Program-made: the position numbers and the translations under genes
Notes under the pieces: model-generated
What the model was told of the DNA's origin: nothing
Databases searched by the model: none
The model's input: only the letters and a program-made list of their open reading frames with translations
Assembly: GCF_030160275.1 (NCBI RefSeq)
Contig: NZ_BSOA01000003.1
Span: 1-64,000 of the forward strand
Source of the DNA: Dyella flagellata
GTDB lineage: Bacteria > Pseudomonadota > Gammaproteobacteria > Xanthomonadales > Rhodanobacteraceae
DNA length: 64,000 nt
Reading direction: 5' to 3'
Shown here: positions 52,166 to 60,529 of the stretch, one piece after another
Layout of the letters: each line of letters starts with the position of its first letter
How positions within the stretch are numbered: the stretch's first letter is position 1

Positions 52166-53523
52166 ACCTTCATCTCCGTTGTGATGGAAGCAAGCCGTTC
52201 CTGCGCCGCCAGCAGTTCGACCGGTTCGTCGACCTCCTGTTGCAGAAACCGCTGCAGCCGCGGATACATGGCGATGGCCTGGTCAACCTGCGGATCGGAG
52301 CCTTTCTGGTACGCGCCCACCGCGATCAGGTCCTGGCGCTGGCGATAGGCCGAATAGACCTGGCGGAAACGCTGCGCCGCGCGCATCTGTTCCTTCGCCA
52401 CTACGGCGGGCATCACGCGGCTGATCGAAGCTTCAATATCGATCGCCGGATAATGCCCGGCCTCGGCGAGATCGCGCGACAGTACAATATGGCCGTCCAG
52501 GATCGCACGCGCCGCGTCGGCAATGGGATCGTGACGATGATCGTCGCCCTCGGTGAGCACAGTGTAGAACGCCGTGATCGAACCGCGCCCTTGCGCATCA
52601 TTGCCGGCACGCTCGACCAGCGCTGGCAGCATGGCGAACACGGAAGGCGGGTAACCCTTGGTTGCCGGCGGCTCGCCGATCGCCAGCGCAATTTCGCGCT
52701 GAGCCTGGGCGTAACGCGTCAGCGAATCCATCAGCAATAGCACGCGCTGGCCGCGATCGCGGAACCATTCGGCGATGGCGGTGGCATATTGCGCGCCACG
52801 CAGGCGCTTCAGCGGCGGCGCATCGGCCGGTGCGGCCACGATCACCGCGCGTTCGCGGCCCTCCAGTCCCAGCGTGTGTTCGACAAATTCCTTCACTTCG
52901 CGGCCGCGCTCGCCGATCAGGCCAACCACGACCACGTCGGCGTCGGTATAGCGCGTCATCATGCCGAGCAAAGTGGATTTGCCCACGCCGGAACCGGCAA
53001 ACAGCCCGATACGCTGGCCACGCCCCACGGTCAGCAAGGCATTGATCGCACAGACGCCGGTATCGAGCGGCGTGTCGATCGGCTTGCGCGCCATCGGATT
53101 GATCGGCTCGCGCTTCAGCGCAGCATGGCTCTCCGCATGCAACGGACCTTCGCCGTCCAGCGGCATGCCGTCGGCACCGACCACGCGTCCGAGCAAAGCC
53201 TCGCCCACCGGCAGGCCGCCCACCTGCGAGCAAGGCCGCACGCGCGCGTTCGGCAGCACGCCATGCATTTCGGTCACCGGCATCAACAGCAGGCGTTCGT
53301 CGGCAAAGCCGACTACTTCGGTATCCAGTTCAGTGCCGTCGGCGGCATCGACCAGGCAGCGCGCACCCAAGGGCGCTTCACAACCTTCGGCTTCCAGCGT
53401 CAAGCCGACCACGCGACGCAAACGCCCTTCCACCGTCAGTATTTGCGCGGAACGCGCATGCTGGGCGCGCAAGGCGAGTTGCCGGCGCCAGCGCTGATGC
53501 CTGCCTGGCGCCGCGGCCGTCAT
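52162..53523 (-). CDS. fliI: Flagellum-specific export ATPase FliI
   Basis: 453 residues, F1-beta-like. Walker [18 protein letters not shown] (about 172-186), Walker [21 protein letters not shown], and the catalytic Glu in GERGREV. It powers unfolding or chaperone release in flagellar export. Overlaps of 4 bp with fliH and fliJ. Confidence 0.97.
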   Translation of the reverse strand: MTAAAPGRHQRWRRQLALRAQHARSAQILTVEGRLRRVVGLTLEAEGCEAPLGARCLVDAADGTELDTEVVGFADERLLLMPVTEMHGVLPNARVRPCSQVGGLPVGEALLGRVVGADGMPLDGEGPLHAESHAALKREPINPMARKPIDTPLDTGVCAINALLTVGRGQRIGLFAGSGVGKSTLLGMMTRYTDADVVVVGLIGERGREVKEFVEHTLGLEGRERAVIVAAPADAPPLKRLRGAQYATAIAEWFRDRGQRVLLLMDSLTRYAQAQREIALAIGEPPATKGYPPSVFAMLPALVERAGNDAQGRGSITAFYTVLTEGDDHRHDPIADAARAILDGHIVLSRDLAEAGHYPAIDIEASISRVMPAVVAKEQMRAAQRFRQVYSAYRQRQDLIAVGAYQKGSDPQVDQAIAMYPRLQRFLQQEVDEPVELLAAQERLASITTEMKV

Positions 53524-54155
53524 GCGGCAACCCCACCCTCGCCGTCATCAAGATCTTCGCCGATCACGGCATCGACCACAGCGGCCAGACGGGTACTGAC
53601 CCGCGCATCGAGGCGCGAGCTTCCGCTTTCCAATATGCAATCGCCGCGTTGCAGGGTCGGGTTCGCGCCAAAGCGCCAATGCGTTTCGGCAGCACCAAGT
53701 TCACGCAGCAAGTCCATGTCGCTTGGGTGCACCCACACACGCAAGTCGCGTGCAGCCGACGGCAAGGCGGCGGTGGCTTCGCGTACGGCGCGCTCGATCA
53801 ACGACGGATCGAGCTGCAATTCCCGGGCTATCACGCGACGCGCGATCACGGTGGCGAGCAGCGCCAGTTCGCGTTCTACAGCGTCGTCCATTCCATCCAG
53901 CGGGCGGGACGCGGCGCTCAAGATGGTATCCAGCCGCCCCAGGCGTTCATCCAGTTCTTTCTTCGCGGCCGCCCGGCCTTCGGCGAGGCCCGTGGCGTAG
54001 CCCTCTTCACGTGCCTGGCGTTCGATTTCCTCCAGCTCGTAGACGGTAGGGCCAGGTGGCGCTGCCGGTTCGGCTGCGACCTGATCGCTCCCGACCGAAG
54101 GCGGTTCCCAACGGTCGAAGCCGGCGATGGTTTCGCGCGAAAGAACGTTAGGCAT
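53520..54155 (-). CDS. fliH: Flagellar export regulator FliH
   Basis: 211 residues. N-terminal linker, then a Glu/Ala-rich helical middle ([20 protein letters not shown], with small-x-x-x-small repeats), and a C-terminal domain like V/F-ATPase delta/E subunits ([33 protein letters not shown]). It anchors FliI to FliN. It overlaps fliG by 1 bp (TGATG) and fliI by 4 bp. Confidence 0.93.
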   Translation of the reverse strand: MPNVLSRETIAGFDRWEPPSVGSDQVAAEPAAPPGPTVYELEEIERQAREEGYATGLAEGRAAAKKELDERLGRLDTILSAASRPLDGMDDAVERELALLATVIARRVIARELQLDPSLIERAVREATAALPSAARDLRVWVHPSDMDLLRELGAAETHWRFGANPTLQRGDCILESGSSRLDARVSTRLAAVVDAVIGEDLDDGEGGVAA

Positions 54156-55168
54156 CAGACAAACTCATCGCCGCCGGCCGAAAGGCTGAGCTGCCCCGCG
54201 TCGGCCAGCTTGCGTGCGATCTGCAAAACTTCCTTCTGCGCGGCATCGACTTCGCTGAGCTTGACGGGGCCCTTCACTTCGAGGTCATCGCGCAGCATGT
54301 CGGCCGCGCGCTTGGACATGTTGGCGAAGATCTTTTCACGCACGGAGGGCTCGCAGCCCTTCAGCGCGACGATCAGGCGCGTGGACGGCACTTCGCGCAA
54401 CAGCGTCTGCATGCTGCGGTCGTCGATCTCGGCCAGATCGTCGAACACGAACATCAGGTCCTCGATCTTGGTACTGAGACCGGCGTCGTGACTGCGGATC
54501 GCGCTCATCAGCTCGGCTTCGCGCGAGGTTTCCATCGCGTTAAGAATGTCCGCGGCCGCTTTCAGGCCACCGACGGTGGCCGACTTCAGTTTGCTCGAGG
54601 TGCCGGAGAACTGGCGCTCCATGATTTCGTCCAGTTCATTGAGCGCCTGCGGCTGCACACCGTCGAGGTTGGCAATGCGCATCACGGCATCGCTGCGCAC
54701 TCGCTGTGGCAGGTAGCCGATCACCTCGGCGGCCTGGTCCGGTTCCAGATGGGCCAGCACCAACGCGATGATCTGCGGGTGTTCCATGCCGATCATCTCG
54801 GCGATGGCGCGGCTTTCCATCCACTTCAGCGACTCCAGGCCCTTGGTGGAGCGGCCCAGCAGAATGCGATCGATCAGGCTGCCGGCCTTGGTTTCGCCCA
54901 ACGCGCTGACCAGCACTTTGCGGATGTAGTCCTCAGTGCCTACGCCGAGCGCGGTCTGGCGACCGATGTCGTCGCTGAGGCGACCAAGTACGTGCTCGAC
55001 CTGGTCGCGCGAAACGTTGCTGAGCGTGGCCATCGCGGTGCCGACCGCCTGTACGTCGCGCGCACTCAAATGCTTGAGCACCTCGGCGGCATCTTGTTCG
55101 CCCAGGGTCAGCAGCAGGATGGCGGCACGCTGCGCGCCGTTGAGCGCCGGGTTGTGCTCAGCTGCCAT
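54155..55168 (-). CDS. fliG: Flagellar motor switch protein FliG
   Basis: 337 residues with the three FliG domains. Residues 1-100 bind FliF; the middle holds the EHPQIIALVLAHLEPDQAAE motif. The C-terminal torque domain carries charged residues (DDLAEIDDRSMQTLLREVPS and SKRAADMLRDDLEVKGPVKL). It overlaps fliF by 11 bp. Confidence 0.97.
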   Translation of the reverse strand: MAAEHNPALNGAQRAAILLLTLGEQDAAEVLKHLSARDVQAVGTAMATLSNVSRDQVEHVLGRLSDDIGRQTALGVGTEDYIRKVLVSALGETKAGSLIDRILLGRSTKGLESLKWMESRAIAEMIGMEHPQIIALVLAHLEPDQAAEVIGYLPQRVRSDAVMRIANLDGVQPQALNELDEIMERQFSGTSSKLKSATVGGLKAAADILNAMETSREAELMSAIRSHDAGLSTKIEDLMFVFDDLAEIDDRSMQTLLREVPSTRLIVALKGCEPSVREKIFANMSKRAADMLRDDLEVKGPVKLSEVDAAQKEVLQIARKLADAGQLSLSAGGDEFV

Positions 55169-56831
55169 CTTCGCCCACCCAGTTCATCACCACTTGCGCG
55201 ACCTGCTTGGAATTTTCCTGCACCAACTTGCGAGCGAGGCCGATCTTCTGCTCGTACGCCATGTTCTGGATCTGCGGTGAAGTGATACGCACCGGCTCAT
55301 CATGGTCGTCGTCGGCGATGCGCACGGAAACCGTGGGCACCGGCCCGGCCAGGGCCGGCATCGGTTCGGGCGCGCGCAACAGGCCCTTGAGCAGGGGCCG
55401 CAACAAGCCGAACGCGATCAGCAGCGCGATCAGGATGCCGACGCCCTGCTTGATCAGGTCCAGCATGCCCGGCCGCAACCAGAACGGCTGTGCCACCGGC
55501 GCGGCATCGGGCGCCGTATCGTCGGAAAACGCCTGGTTGATCACCGTGACGCTGTCGCCGCGCTGTTCGTTGTAGCCCACCGCGTTCTTGGTGAGATCGG
55601 TCAGATGCTGTATTTCCTGCGCGGTGAGCGGAATGCTCTTGCCCTTGCCGTCCGGCGCAGGCTTGTTGTCGACCACCACGGCGACCGTCAGGCGCGTCAT
55701 CCGGCCGGCAGGATCGGTGACGTGGCTGATGGTACGGCCAAGTTCGTAGTTGCGCGTAGCACTGGACGAAGTGTCGGTCGGTGTTGCGTTGGCGGTATTG
55801 CTCGCTGCGGCGTTCGCGGCGGGTGGCGTGCCGGCGTTGGGCTTGGCCGCGGTGGGCTGCGCCACGGTATTGGGTGGCTGGTTGCTGAGTGCGCCGGCGA
55901 CCTCGCCGCTGGCGCCGTCATGTTTTTGGTCGCTGCTGGTTTGCTCACTGCGCAATGCCGGCTTGTCACCGTCATAGCTCTCGCTGGCTTTCTCGGTTTC
56001 GCTGAAATCCAGCGCCACGTTGACCTGGGCGCGCACGCGACCGCTGCCGACCAGTGGCGTCAGCAGCGTTTCGACACGCTGCGCATAGCTGTTTTCCATG
56101 CGCGTGACCAGGCGCATGTGCGCATCGCCCACCGCGGCCGGGCTATTGGGATCGGAAACGGTGAGCAGCGTGCCTTGCTGATCCACCACGGATACCTGCG
56201 AGGGATCCAGATCCGGCACGCTGGAAGACACCAGGTGCACGATGGCCTGGACCTGGCTGTTGTCGAGCTGGCGGCCGGGATACAGCGTGAGCAGCACGGA
56301 TGCACTGGCCGGATGATTGTCGCGGATGAAGGCGGACGGTTTGGGCAGGGCCAGATGCACGCGCGCGGCGCGCACGAACTGCAAGCCGGCGATGGTGTTG
56401 CCCAGGTCCGTTTCGAGCATTTCGCGGTAGTGCGTGCTTTCGGCCAGATCGCTCATGCCGAACGGTGAATCGCTTTGCGGCAACGTGGCGCCAGCCGTGC
56501 TGCCTTGTGGCAAGCCTTGGGCTGCGAGCTTCAGGCGGGTGTCCGCCAACACCTCGGCCGGCACCGAAATGGAAGCGCCGTCCGCACCAAGCCGAAAGGG
56601 GATATTGCTGGTCTGCAGGACTTGCGTTACCGCCGCCGCATCTTTGGGATCAAGTCCGGCATACAGCAAGGTGTAGTTGGGTCCGCGTGACCACAGCACA
56701 ATGCCGACGCCCAGGGCCACGGCTGCGGCAACACCCACCAACAACATCAGCAAACGCGTTGTCGGATTGCGCAGGAGAACTTTCAGCTGGTCCTGGCGCG
56801 AGTTGGTAGTAGCGGGAATGTTGTCGGCCAT
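55158..56831 (-). CDS. fliF: Flagellar MS-ring protein FliF
   Basis: 557 residues. TM1 about 30-48, YscJ-type ring-building motifs (LYAGLDPKDAAAVTQVLQTS, ALPKPSAFIRDNHPASASVL, VHLVSSSVPDLDPSQVSVVD), a Ser/Thr/Ala-rich linker (about 290-350), TM2 about 440-462 (LIKQGVGILIALLIAFGLLR) and a C-terminal FliG-binding tail. It forms the MS ring in the inner membrane. Confidence 0.96.
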   Translation of the reverse strand: MADNIPATTNSRQDQLKVLLRNPTTRLLMLLVGVAAAVALGVGIVLWSRGPNYTLLYAGLDPKDAAAVTQVLQTSNIPFRLGADGASISVPAEVLADTRLKLAAQGLPQGSTAGATLPQSDSPFGMSDLAESTHYREMLETDLGNTIAGLQFVRAARVHLALPKPSAFIRDNHPASASVLLTLYPGRQLDNSQVQAIVHLVSSSVPDLDPSQVSVVDQQGTLLTVSDPNSPAAVGDAHMRLVTRMENSYAQRVETLLTPLVGSGRVRAQVNVALDFSETEKASESYDGDKPALRSEQTSSDQKHDGASGEVAGALSNQPPNTVAQPTAAKPNAGTPPAANAAASNTANATPTDTSSSATRNYELGRTISHVTDPAGRMTRLTVAVVVDNKPAPDGKGKSIPLTAQEIQHLTDLTKNAVGYNEQRGDSVTVINQAFSDDTAPDAAPVAQPFWLRPGMLDLIKQGVGILIALLIAFGLLRPLLKGLLRAPEPMPALAGPVPTVSVRIADDDHDEPVRITSPQIQNMAYEQKIGLARKLVQENSKQVAQVVMNWVGEDGS

Positions 56832-56857
56832 CGGGGCGTATCAGTAATTATTTTTGC

Positions 56858-56886
56858 CGTCACTCCCCGCGAACGCGGAGATCCAG
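56858..56886. repeat. Second-family palindrome between fliE and fliF
   Basis: CGTCACTCCCCGC-GAAC-GCGGAGATCCAG. It resembles the widespread ...TTCCCGCGAAAGCGGGAATCC... dispersed element. Confidence 0.7.
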
Positions 56887-56903
56887 TAGCGAAGCGCTTG
56901 CGA

Positions 56904-57236
56904 TCAAACCGGCATGTTCATGATAGTGGTATACGCATCCACCAGCTTGTTGCGCACTTCCACCAGGCCGCGAAAGGCGAGATCCGCTTTCTGTCCCGCG
57001 ATCGAAGTCTTGACGATGTCGGCGCCGGGATCGCCGCGCTCGAATGCGTTGACCTGCTTTTGCGCTTCGTTCTGCTGCGCGACCACAGATCCGATGGACT
57101 GCTTGAACAGCGTGCCGAAATCCGTGCCTGCGCCCTTGGATGCGGCGGACAGCGCGGCGGACGGCATGCCGCCGGTAGCGAGCGAACTCAGCGCGCGCAT
57201 TTGCGAAAGCACACTATTGACGTCGATCTGACTCAT
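56904..57236 (-). CDS. fliE: Flagellar hook-basal body protein FliE
   Basis: 110 residues. Typical: DFGTLFKQSIGSVVAQQNEA, then the ADIVKTSIAGQKADLAFRGL and VEVRNKLVDAYTTIMNMPV C-terminus. It joins the MS ring to the rod. The start lies 36 bp after the fleQ stop, with the sigma-54 promoter inside the end of fleQ. Confidence 0.96.
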   Translation of the reverse strand: MSQIDVNSVLSQMRALSSLATGGMPSAALSAASKGAGTDFGTLFKQSIGSVVAQQNEAQKQVNAFERGDPGADIVKTSIAGQKADLAFRGLVEVRNKLVDAYTTIMNMPV

Positions 57237-57272
57237 GTCGGTTTTCCAACGCTTGAGCGGTTACTGGGTGCT

Positions 57273-58736
57273 TCAAGCAACGGCTGTGCCACTGTGTGGA
57301 GATGCTTCATTGCCGCGGCAGGCCGATTGCAAACCGTACTTGCGCAGCTTCTCCACCAGTGTGGTGCGCTGCATGTGCAGCAGCTTCGCCGCATGTGCCA
57401 CGACGCCATCGGTGATGTCCAGCGCTTGGCGGATCAGCCCTACTTCGATGTCGGCCAGGTGATCCTTCAGATCCACACCACCTTCCGGCAATAGCACTTC
57501 GGTATCCAACAGGCTGCGGTGATGATGCGTCGGCACGGGCTTGGCCTGGCCATCGAGCATCGCGCGGATCACGCTGCCGCCGGTTTCGTCGATCGGCTGA
57601 GCGCCGCGGTATTTTTCCGGCAGGTCGGTGGCACGTACTTCGCCGTTCGGATAAAGAATGGCCAGGCGCTCGACCAGGTTGGAAAGTTCGCGCACATTGC
57701 CCGGCCAGGAGTGCTGGCGCAGCGACTGCAGCGCACTGCCGCTGAAGCGCACGCTCTGCAGGCCGCGGCGCTGCAGGCGCTGATTGAATTCGGTGATCAG
57801 TTCCGGCATGTCTTCCAGGCGCTCGCGCAGCGGCGGCATCTCCAGCGGAAACACGCTGAGGCGGTAATAGAGGTCTTCGCGGAAGCGGCCTTCGGAGGTG
57901 GACAGTTCGAGATTGCGGTGGGTGGCGGCAATGATGCGCACATCGCAGCGCTGCGTACGGTTGCTGCCGACGCGCTCGTACACGCGCTCCTGCAGCACGC
58001 GCAACAGTTTCACTTGCATCGGCAGGCTCATGTCGCCGATTTCATCGAGGAACAGTGTGCCGCCCTCGGCCATCTCGAAGCGGCCCTTGCGGGTGCTGAT
58101 GGCGCCGGTGAAGGCGCCCTTCTCGTGACCGAACAGTTCGCTTTCCAACAGTTCGGCCGGAATCGCGCCGCAGTTGATGGCCACGAACGGCTTGTCGCGA
58201 CGCGGGGAGCAATCGTGGATGGCGCGCGCCACCATTTCCTTGCCGGTACCCGATTCACCCAGCACCAGCACGCTGGAATCGAACGGCGATACCTGGCGGA
58301 TCAACGCATTGACGCGTCCCATGGCGGTCGAACTGCCCACCAGGCGCAGCGGCGCCGGGCTGCTGCTGGCGCGCAAGGTCGGCGCGCGGCGCACGGCTTC
58401 GGCCAGGCGCTCGTAGCGCAACGGGAAATCCAGTACTTCAATCTGTGTCGCATAAGGCGAGCCGAGCTTGGTCAGCCGGTCCAGCTGCGGCGAATCGGAA
58501 CCCACCAGCACCAGCAATTGGTCCGCCGGTACGTCTAGCGACGCCAGCAATTGTTCGCAAAGCGCTTCGTCCTCGATTCCGCCGATATACACCGCTCGCC
58601 AGTCGTGCGTTTGGGAATCGGTAGGCAGCGACGCGTCCCAACGCTGCGGGAAAAATCCCATGAACTGCATGGCCGAGGTGACGATGTCGGCACGGGTCCC
58701 GTTGGATTCGATGATGAGTACGTTGCTATTTGGCAT
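57273..58736 (-). CDS. fleQ: Sigma-54-dependent flagellar master regulator FleQ
   Basis: 487 residues. ATG 58736 (MPNSNVLIIES) has AGGAC 9 bases upstream; the frame to 58964 is non-coding. Domains: FleQ-type receiver-like (1-115) without the usual acidic phospho-site pattern; AAA+ (about 140-365) with Walker A GESGTGKE, the sigma-54 contact loop GAFTGA, Walker B LFLDEIGDM and the arginine-finger region; C-terminal Fis-type HTH (GVVAHAAKLLHMQRTTLVEK). It activates the sigma-54 promoters listed here and in relatives is c-di-GMP-responsive and antagonised by FleN. Confidence 0.95.
   Translation of the reverse strand: MPNSNVLIIESNGTRADIVTSAMQFMGFFPQRWDASLPTDSQTHDWRAVYIGGIEDEALCEQLLASLDVPADQLLVLVGSDSPQLDRLTKLGSPYATQIEVLDFPLRYERLAEAVRRAPTLRASSSPAPLRLVGSSTAMGRVNALIRQVSPFDSSVLVLGESGTGKEMVARAIHDCSPRRDKPFVAINCGAIPAELLESELFGHEKGAFTGAISTRKGRFEMAEGGTLFLDEIGDMSLPMQVKLLRVLQERVYERVGSNRTQRCDVRIIAATHRNLELSTSEGRFREDLYYRLSVFPLEMPPLRERLEDMPELITEFNQRLQRRGLQSVRFSGSALQSLRQHSWPGNVRELSNLVERLAILYPNGEVRATDLPEKYRGAQPIDETGGSVIRAMLDGQAKPVPTHHHRSLLDTEVLLPEGGVDLKDHLADIEVGLIRQALDITDGVVAHAAKLLHMQRTTLVEKLRKYGLQSACRGNEASPHSGTAVA
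57276..57291 (-). promoter_or_regulatory. Sigma-54 promoter of the fliE operon, inside the 3' end of fleQ
   Basis: On the minus strand TGGCACA-GCCG-TTGCT: full -24 and -12 boxes, GG-N10-GC. The -12 is 40 bases before the fliE ATG. It overlaps the last codons of fleQ. Confidence 0.9.
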
Positions 58737-59100
58737 GAACACGAGTCCTGCTGCGTTACTGCGACTGCTAATGAACAACGACGATCCCGCATCAAATGTC
58801 GTGTGTCCCCTGCGTGTCAGCGGTTCGCCGCGACACGTGTGCCAATCCAGCAAGAAGAACGCCAAAAATTTCGCGGCAATTTGGGTCTGTGCGGCACATC
58901 CCGTTTGCTGCGTGACGGATTTCGCACGTCGAACCTCGACGCCTTCACATTTGCAGCCCACCAAAGAAACCGTTTACATCAAGCACTTAGATCGATTTTT
59001 ATACTCGACGGCAGCGACGGTTCAGCTGCCCGAAATGCTGGGCCCCGCGTAGGCGGGGTGGAAATCCGGCATTTACGGATGTTTCATCGCGTGATAACGA
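58737..59100. other. Regulatory region upstream of fleQ
   Basis: No supported gene. It carries the sigma-54-like site reported separately (58829-58845) and the hairpin CCCCGC-GTAG-GCGGGG (59043-59058) after the PilZ gene, which may end the fliD-fliS-fliT-PilZ transcript. Confidence 0.55.
58829..58845 (-). promoter_or_regulatory. Candidate sigma-54 site upstream of fleQ
   Basis: On the minus strand TTGGCACA-CGTG-TCGCG: perfect -24, -12 with one or two mismatches, GG-N10-GC spacing. It lies about 95 bases before the fleQ ATG. Autoregulation would be unusual, so treat it as tentative. Confidence 0.45.
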
Positions 59101-59697
59101 TCACATTCTGTGCTTGCTGCCCAACACAGTTTCCGACGCGCCTGTCAGTCTCGCCGAGGCCACTTTGCGTCGGTGGTGACAAAAAACGAAACGTTCCAAC
59201 CCATCCTCGACCACTTCGCTTAAATCCTGAAAGAAAAGGAAAACGTTGTCACCGGCTAGCGTTTTTCCACGCGCCACCGGCAGCTCCAGTGGCAAGGCGC
59301 GACAGCCGTCAAAATGCAGGCGCACAAGCAGGCCCCTGTCAGGCGGAAGCAGACTTTCCGGCACGACCAGACCCACGGCGTTGAAGCTCACCGCCTGGCG
59401 CGGGGGCAACAGCGTGGCGGGAAGCAGCAGCCGATCGACGATGTCGAGCAATACGTTGAGCTTGCTGTCCATCCGCTGCAGCTCCTGCATCAGCGGGTCG
59501 TCGTCGTCCTTGGGATTGTCGGCCTTGCGCTCGTCCAGCGAGGCGAGCGACCGCAGCACATTGAGGTTACGCTCGTTAAGACGCGCGATGTCCTCGGGCG
59601 TGGGCTCGAAAGGCTCGATGGCTAGATGCACGTGACCTTCATAGGTCACCCGCTCGGAAAACGCCTGCCATTTTTCTTCGGTTTGCGTGAATTGCAT
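59101..59697 (-). CDS. Xanthomonad-type (atypical) PilZ-domain flagellar protein
   Basis: 198 residues. An N-terminal part (YEGHVHLAIEPFEPTPEDIA), a heptad-like helix (about 40-90), then a beta-barrel PilZ-like region (AVSFNAVGLVVPESLLPPDR...FFQDLSEVVEDGLERFVFCH). The canonical c-di-GMP motifs RxxxR and (D/N)xSxxG are not seen, as in the xanthomonad tetrameric PilZ class. It lies 93 bp after fliT-like and before fleQ, so a link to motility control is likely. Family placement is by pattern and position. Confidence 0.72.
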   Translation of the reverse strand: MQFTQTEEKWQAFSERVTYEGHVHLAIEPFEPTPEDIARLNERNLNVLRSLASLDERKADNPKDDDDPLMQELQRMDSKLNVLLDIVDRLLLPATLLPPRQAVSFNAVGLVVPESLLPPDRGLLVRLHFDGCRALPLELPVARGKTLAGDNVFLFFQDLSEVVEDGLERFVFCHHRRKVASARLTGASETVLGSKHRM

Positions 59698-59790
59698 AAC
59701 ACCCTCCCTTGCGCCGGCTTTATGACGGAACGCCAGCTACAGGCAAGCATCATTCATGAGCCGTGCCATGAACAGTGCGAAGGCCGGGTA

Positions 59791-60096
59791 TTAGAAAGAT
59801 GAGGTAACGTAGTGGCTCAACGCCCGATGCTTATACTGGTGCCGGCTAAGCTCCTGCTCCACCGCCTCGTGCGCTTGCTGCGCACGTTCCAGCAAAACGA
59901 GGTTGTGCGCCTGCAAGGTAGCCAGTAGTTCTTGGTGCTGGAGGCCAAGCGAACCGCTTTGTACGTGCTGCAAGTGCAGCTGTCGGCGCGCGTCCAACTC
60001 GATAACCAGCGTCCAGTTGCCGGCGGCCGCCGCATCGCACATTTCAATGGTGAGGGCCAACGCCTGCTGCAGGTCGTCTTGCACGCTGCCGTTCAT
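59791..60096 (-). CDS. fliT: FliT-like flagellar chaperone
   Basis: 101 residues from ATG 60096, which overlaps the fliS stop by 4 bp. All-helical, with Gln/His-rich helices (LALTIEMCDAAAAGNWTLVI, LLATLQAHNLVLLERAQQAH). It fits the FliT fold (FliD cap chaperone), but sequence conservation in this family is weak. The fliD-fliS-fliT order supports the call. Confidence 0.75.
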   Translation of the reverse strand: MNGSVQDDLQQALALTIEMCDAAAAGNWTLVIELDARRQLHLQHVQSGSLGLQHQELLATLQAHNLVLLERAQQAHEAVEQELSRHQYKHRALSHYVTSSF

Positions 60097-60527
60097 GGCA
60101 CCGCTACTTGCGCCTTCATCTGGGCCAGTTCGGCCAGGTACGGTTCGCGGATCGCATGCCAGGCTTCGCGGATCGGAGCGATCAGCCGCTCGCATTCGTC
60201 GAGCGCGCGCAAATCGTCATTGAGCTGCGCATGCAACAGGCGGCGAGTGATGTAGTCATATAAGGCGTCGAGGCGCCCGGTGAGTGTGGGCTCCACGTTG
60301 TGATCGAGGCTTTCGCGCAAAGCGACGAGGATGCCGATCGCCTTGCCGAACGCCTGGCCCTTGGCGGGTATGTCCTTGTGCAGGATGTGGCCACGCGCCT
60401 GGTTGATGCGGTCGACCAGGCCATCGAGCAGCATCGCCAACAACTGGTGACGGTCGGCGCCCTCCAGGCTGCCTTGCGCACGTGTCTGCGCATACAGCGA
60501 GCTGCCAAGTCGGGATGGGTAACTCAT
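60093..60527 (-). CDS. fliS: Flagellin export chaperone FliS
   Basis: 144 residues from ATG 60527; AAGGG lies 7 bases upstream, and the gene starts 2 bp after fliD. Family marks: EGADRHQLLAMLLDGLVDRI, KAIGILVALRESLDHN, LYDYITRRLLHAQLNDD. It keeps FliC monomers soluble and delivers them to FlhA. Confidence 0.95.
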   Translation of the reverse strand: MSYPSRLGSSLYAQTRAQGSLEGADRHQLLAMLLDGLVDRINQARGHILHKDIPAKGQAFGKAIGILVALRESLDHNVEPTLTGRLDALYDYITRRLLHAQLNDDLRALDECERLIAPIREAWHAIREPYLAELAQMKAQVAVP

Positions 60528-60529
60528 GA

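Noticed and set aside
58891-58912. Plus-strand GGCACATCCCGTTTGC resembling a sigma-54 promoter
   Set aside because: GG and GC are 12 bases apart instead of 10, and no plus-strand gene follows.
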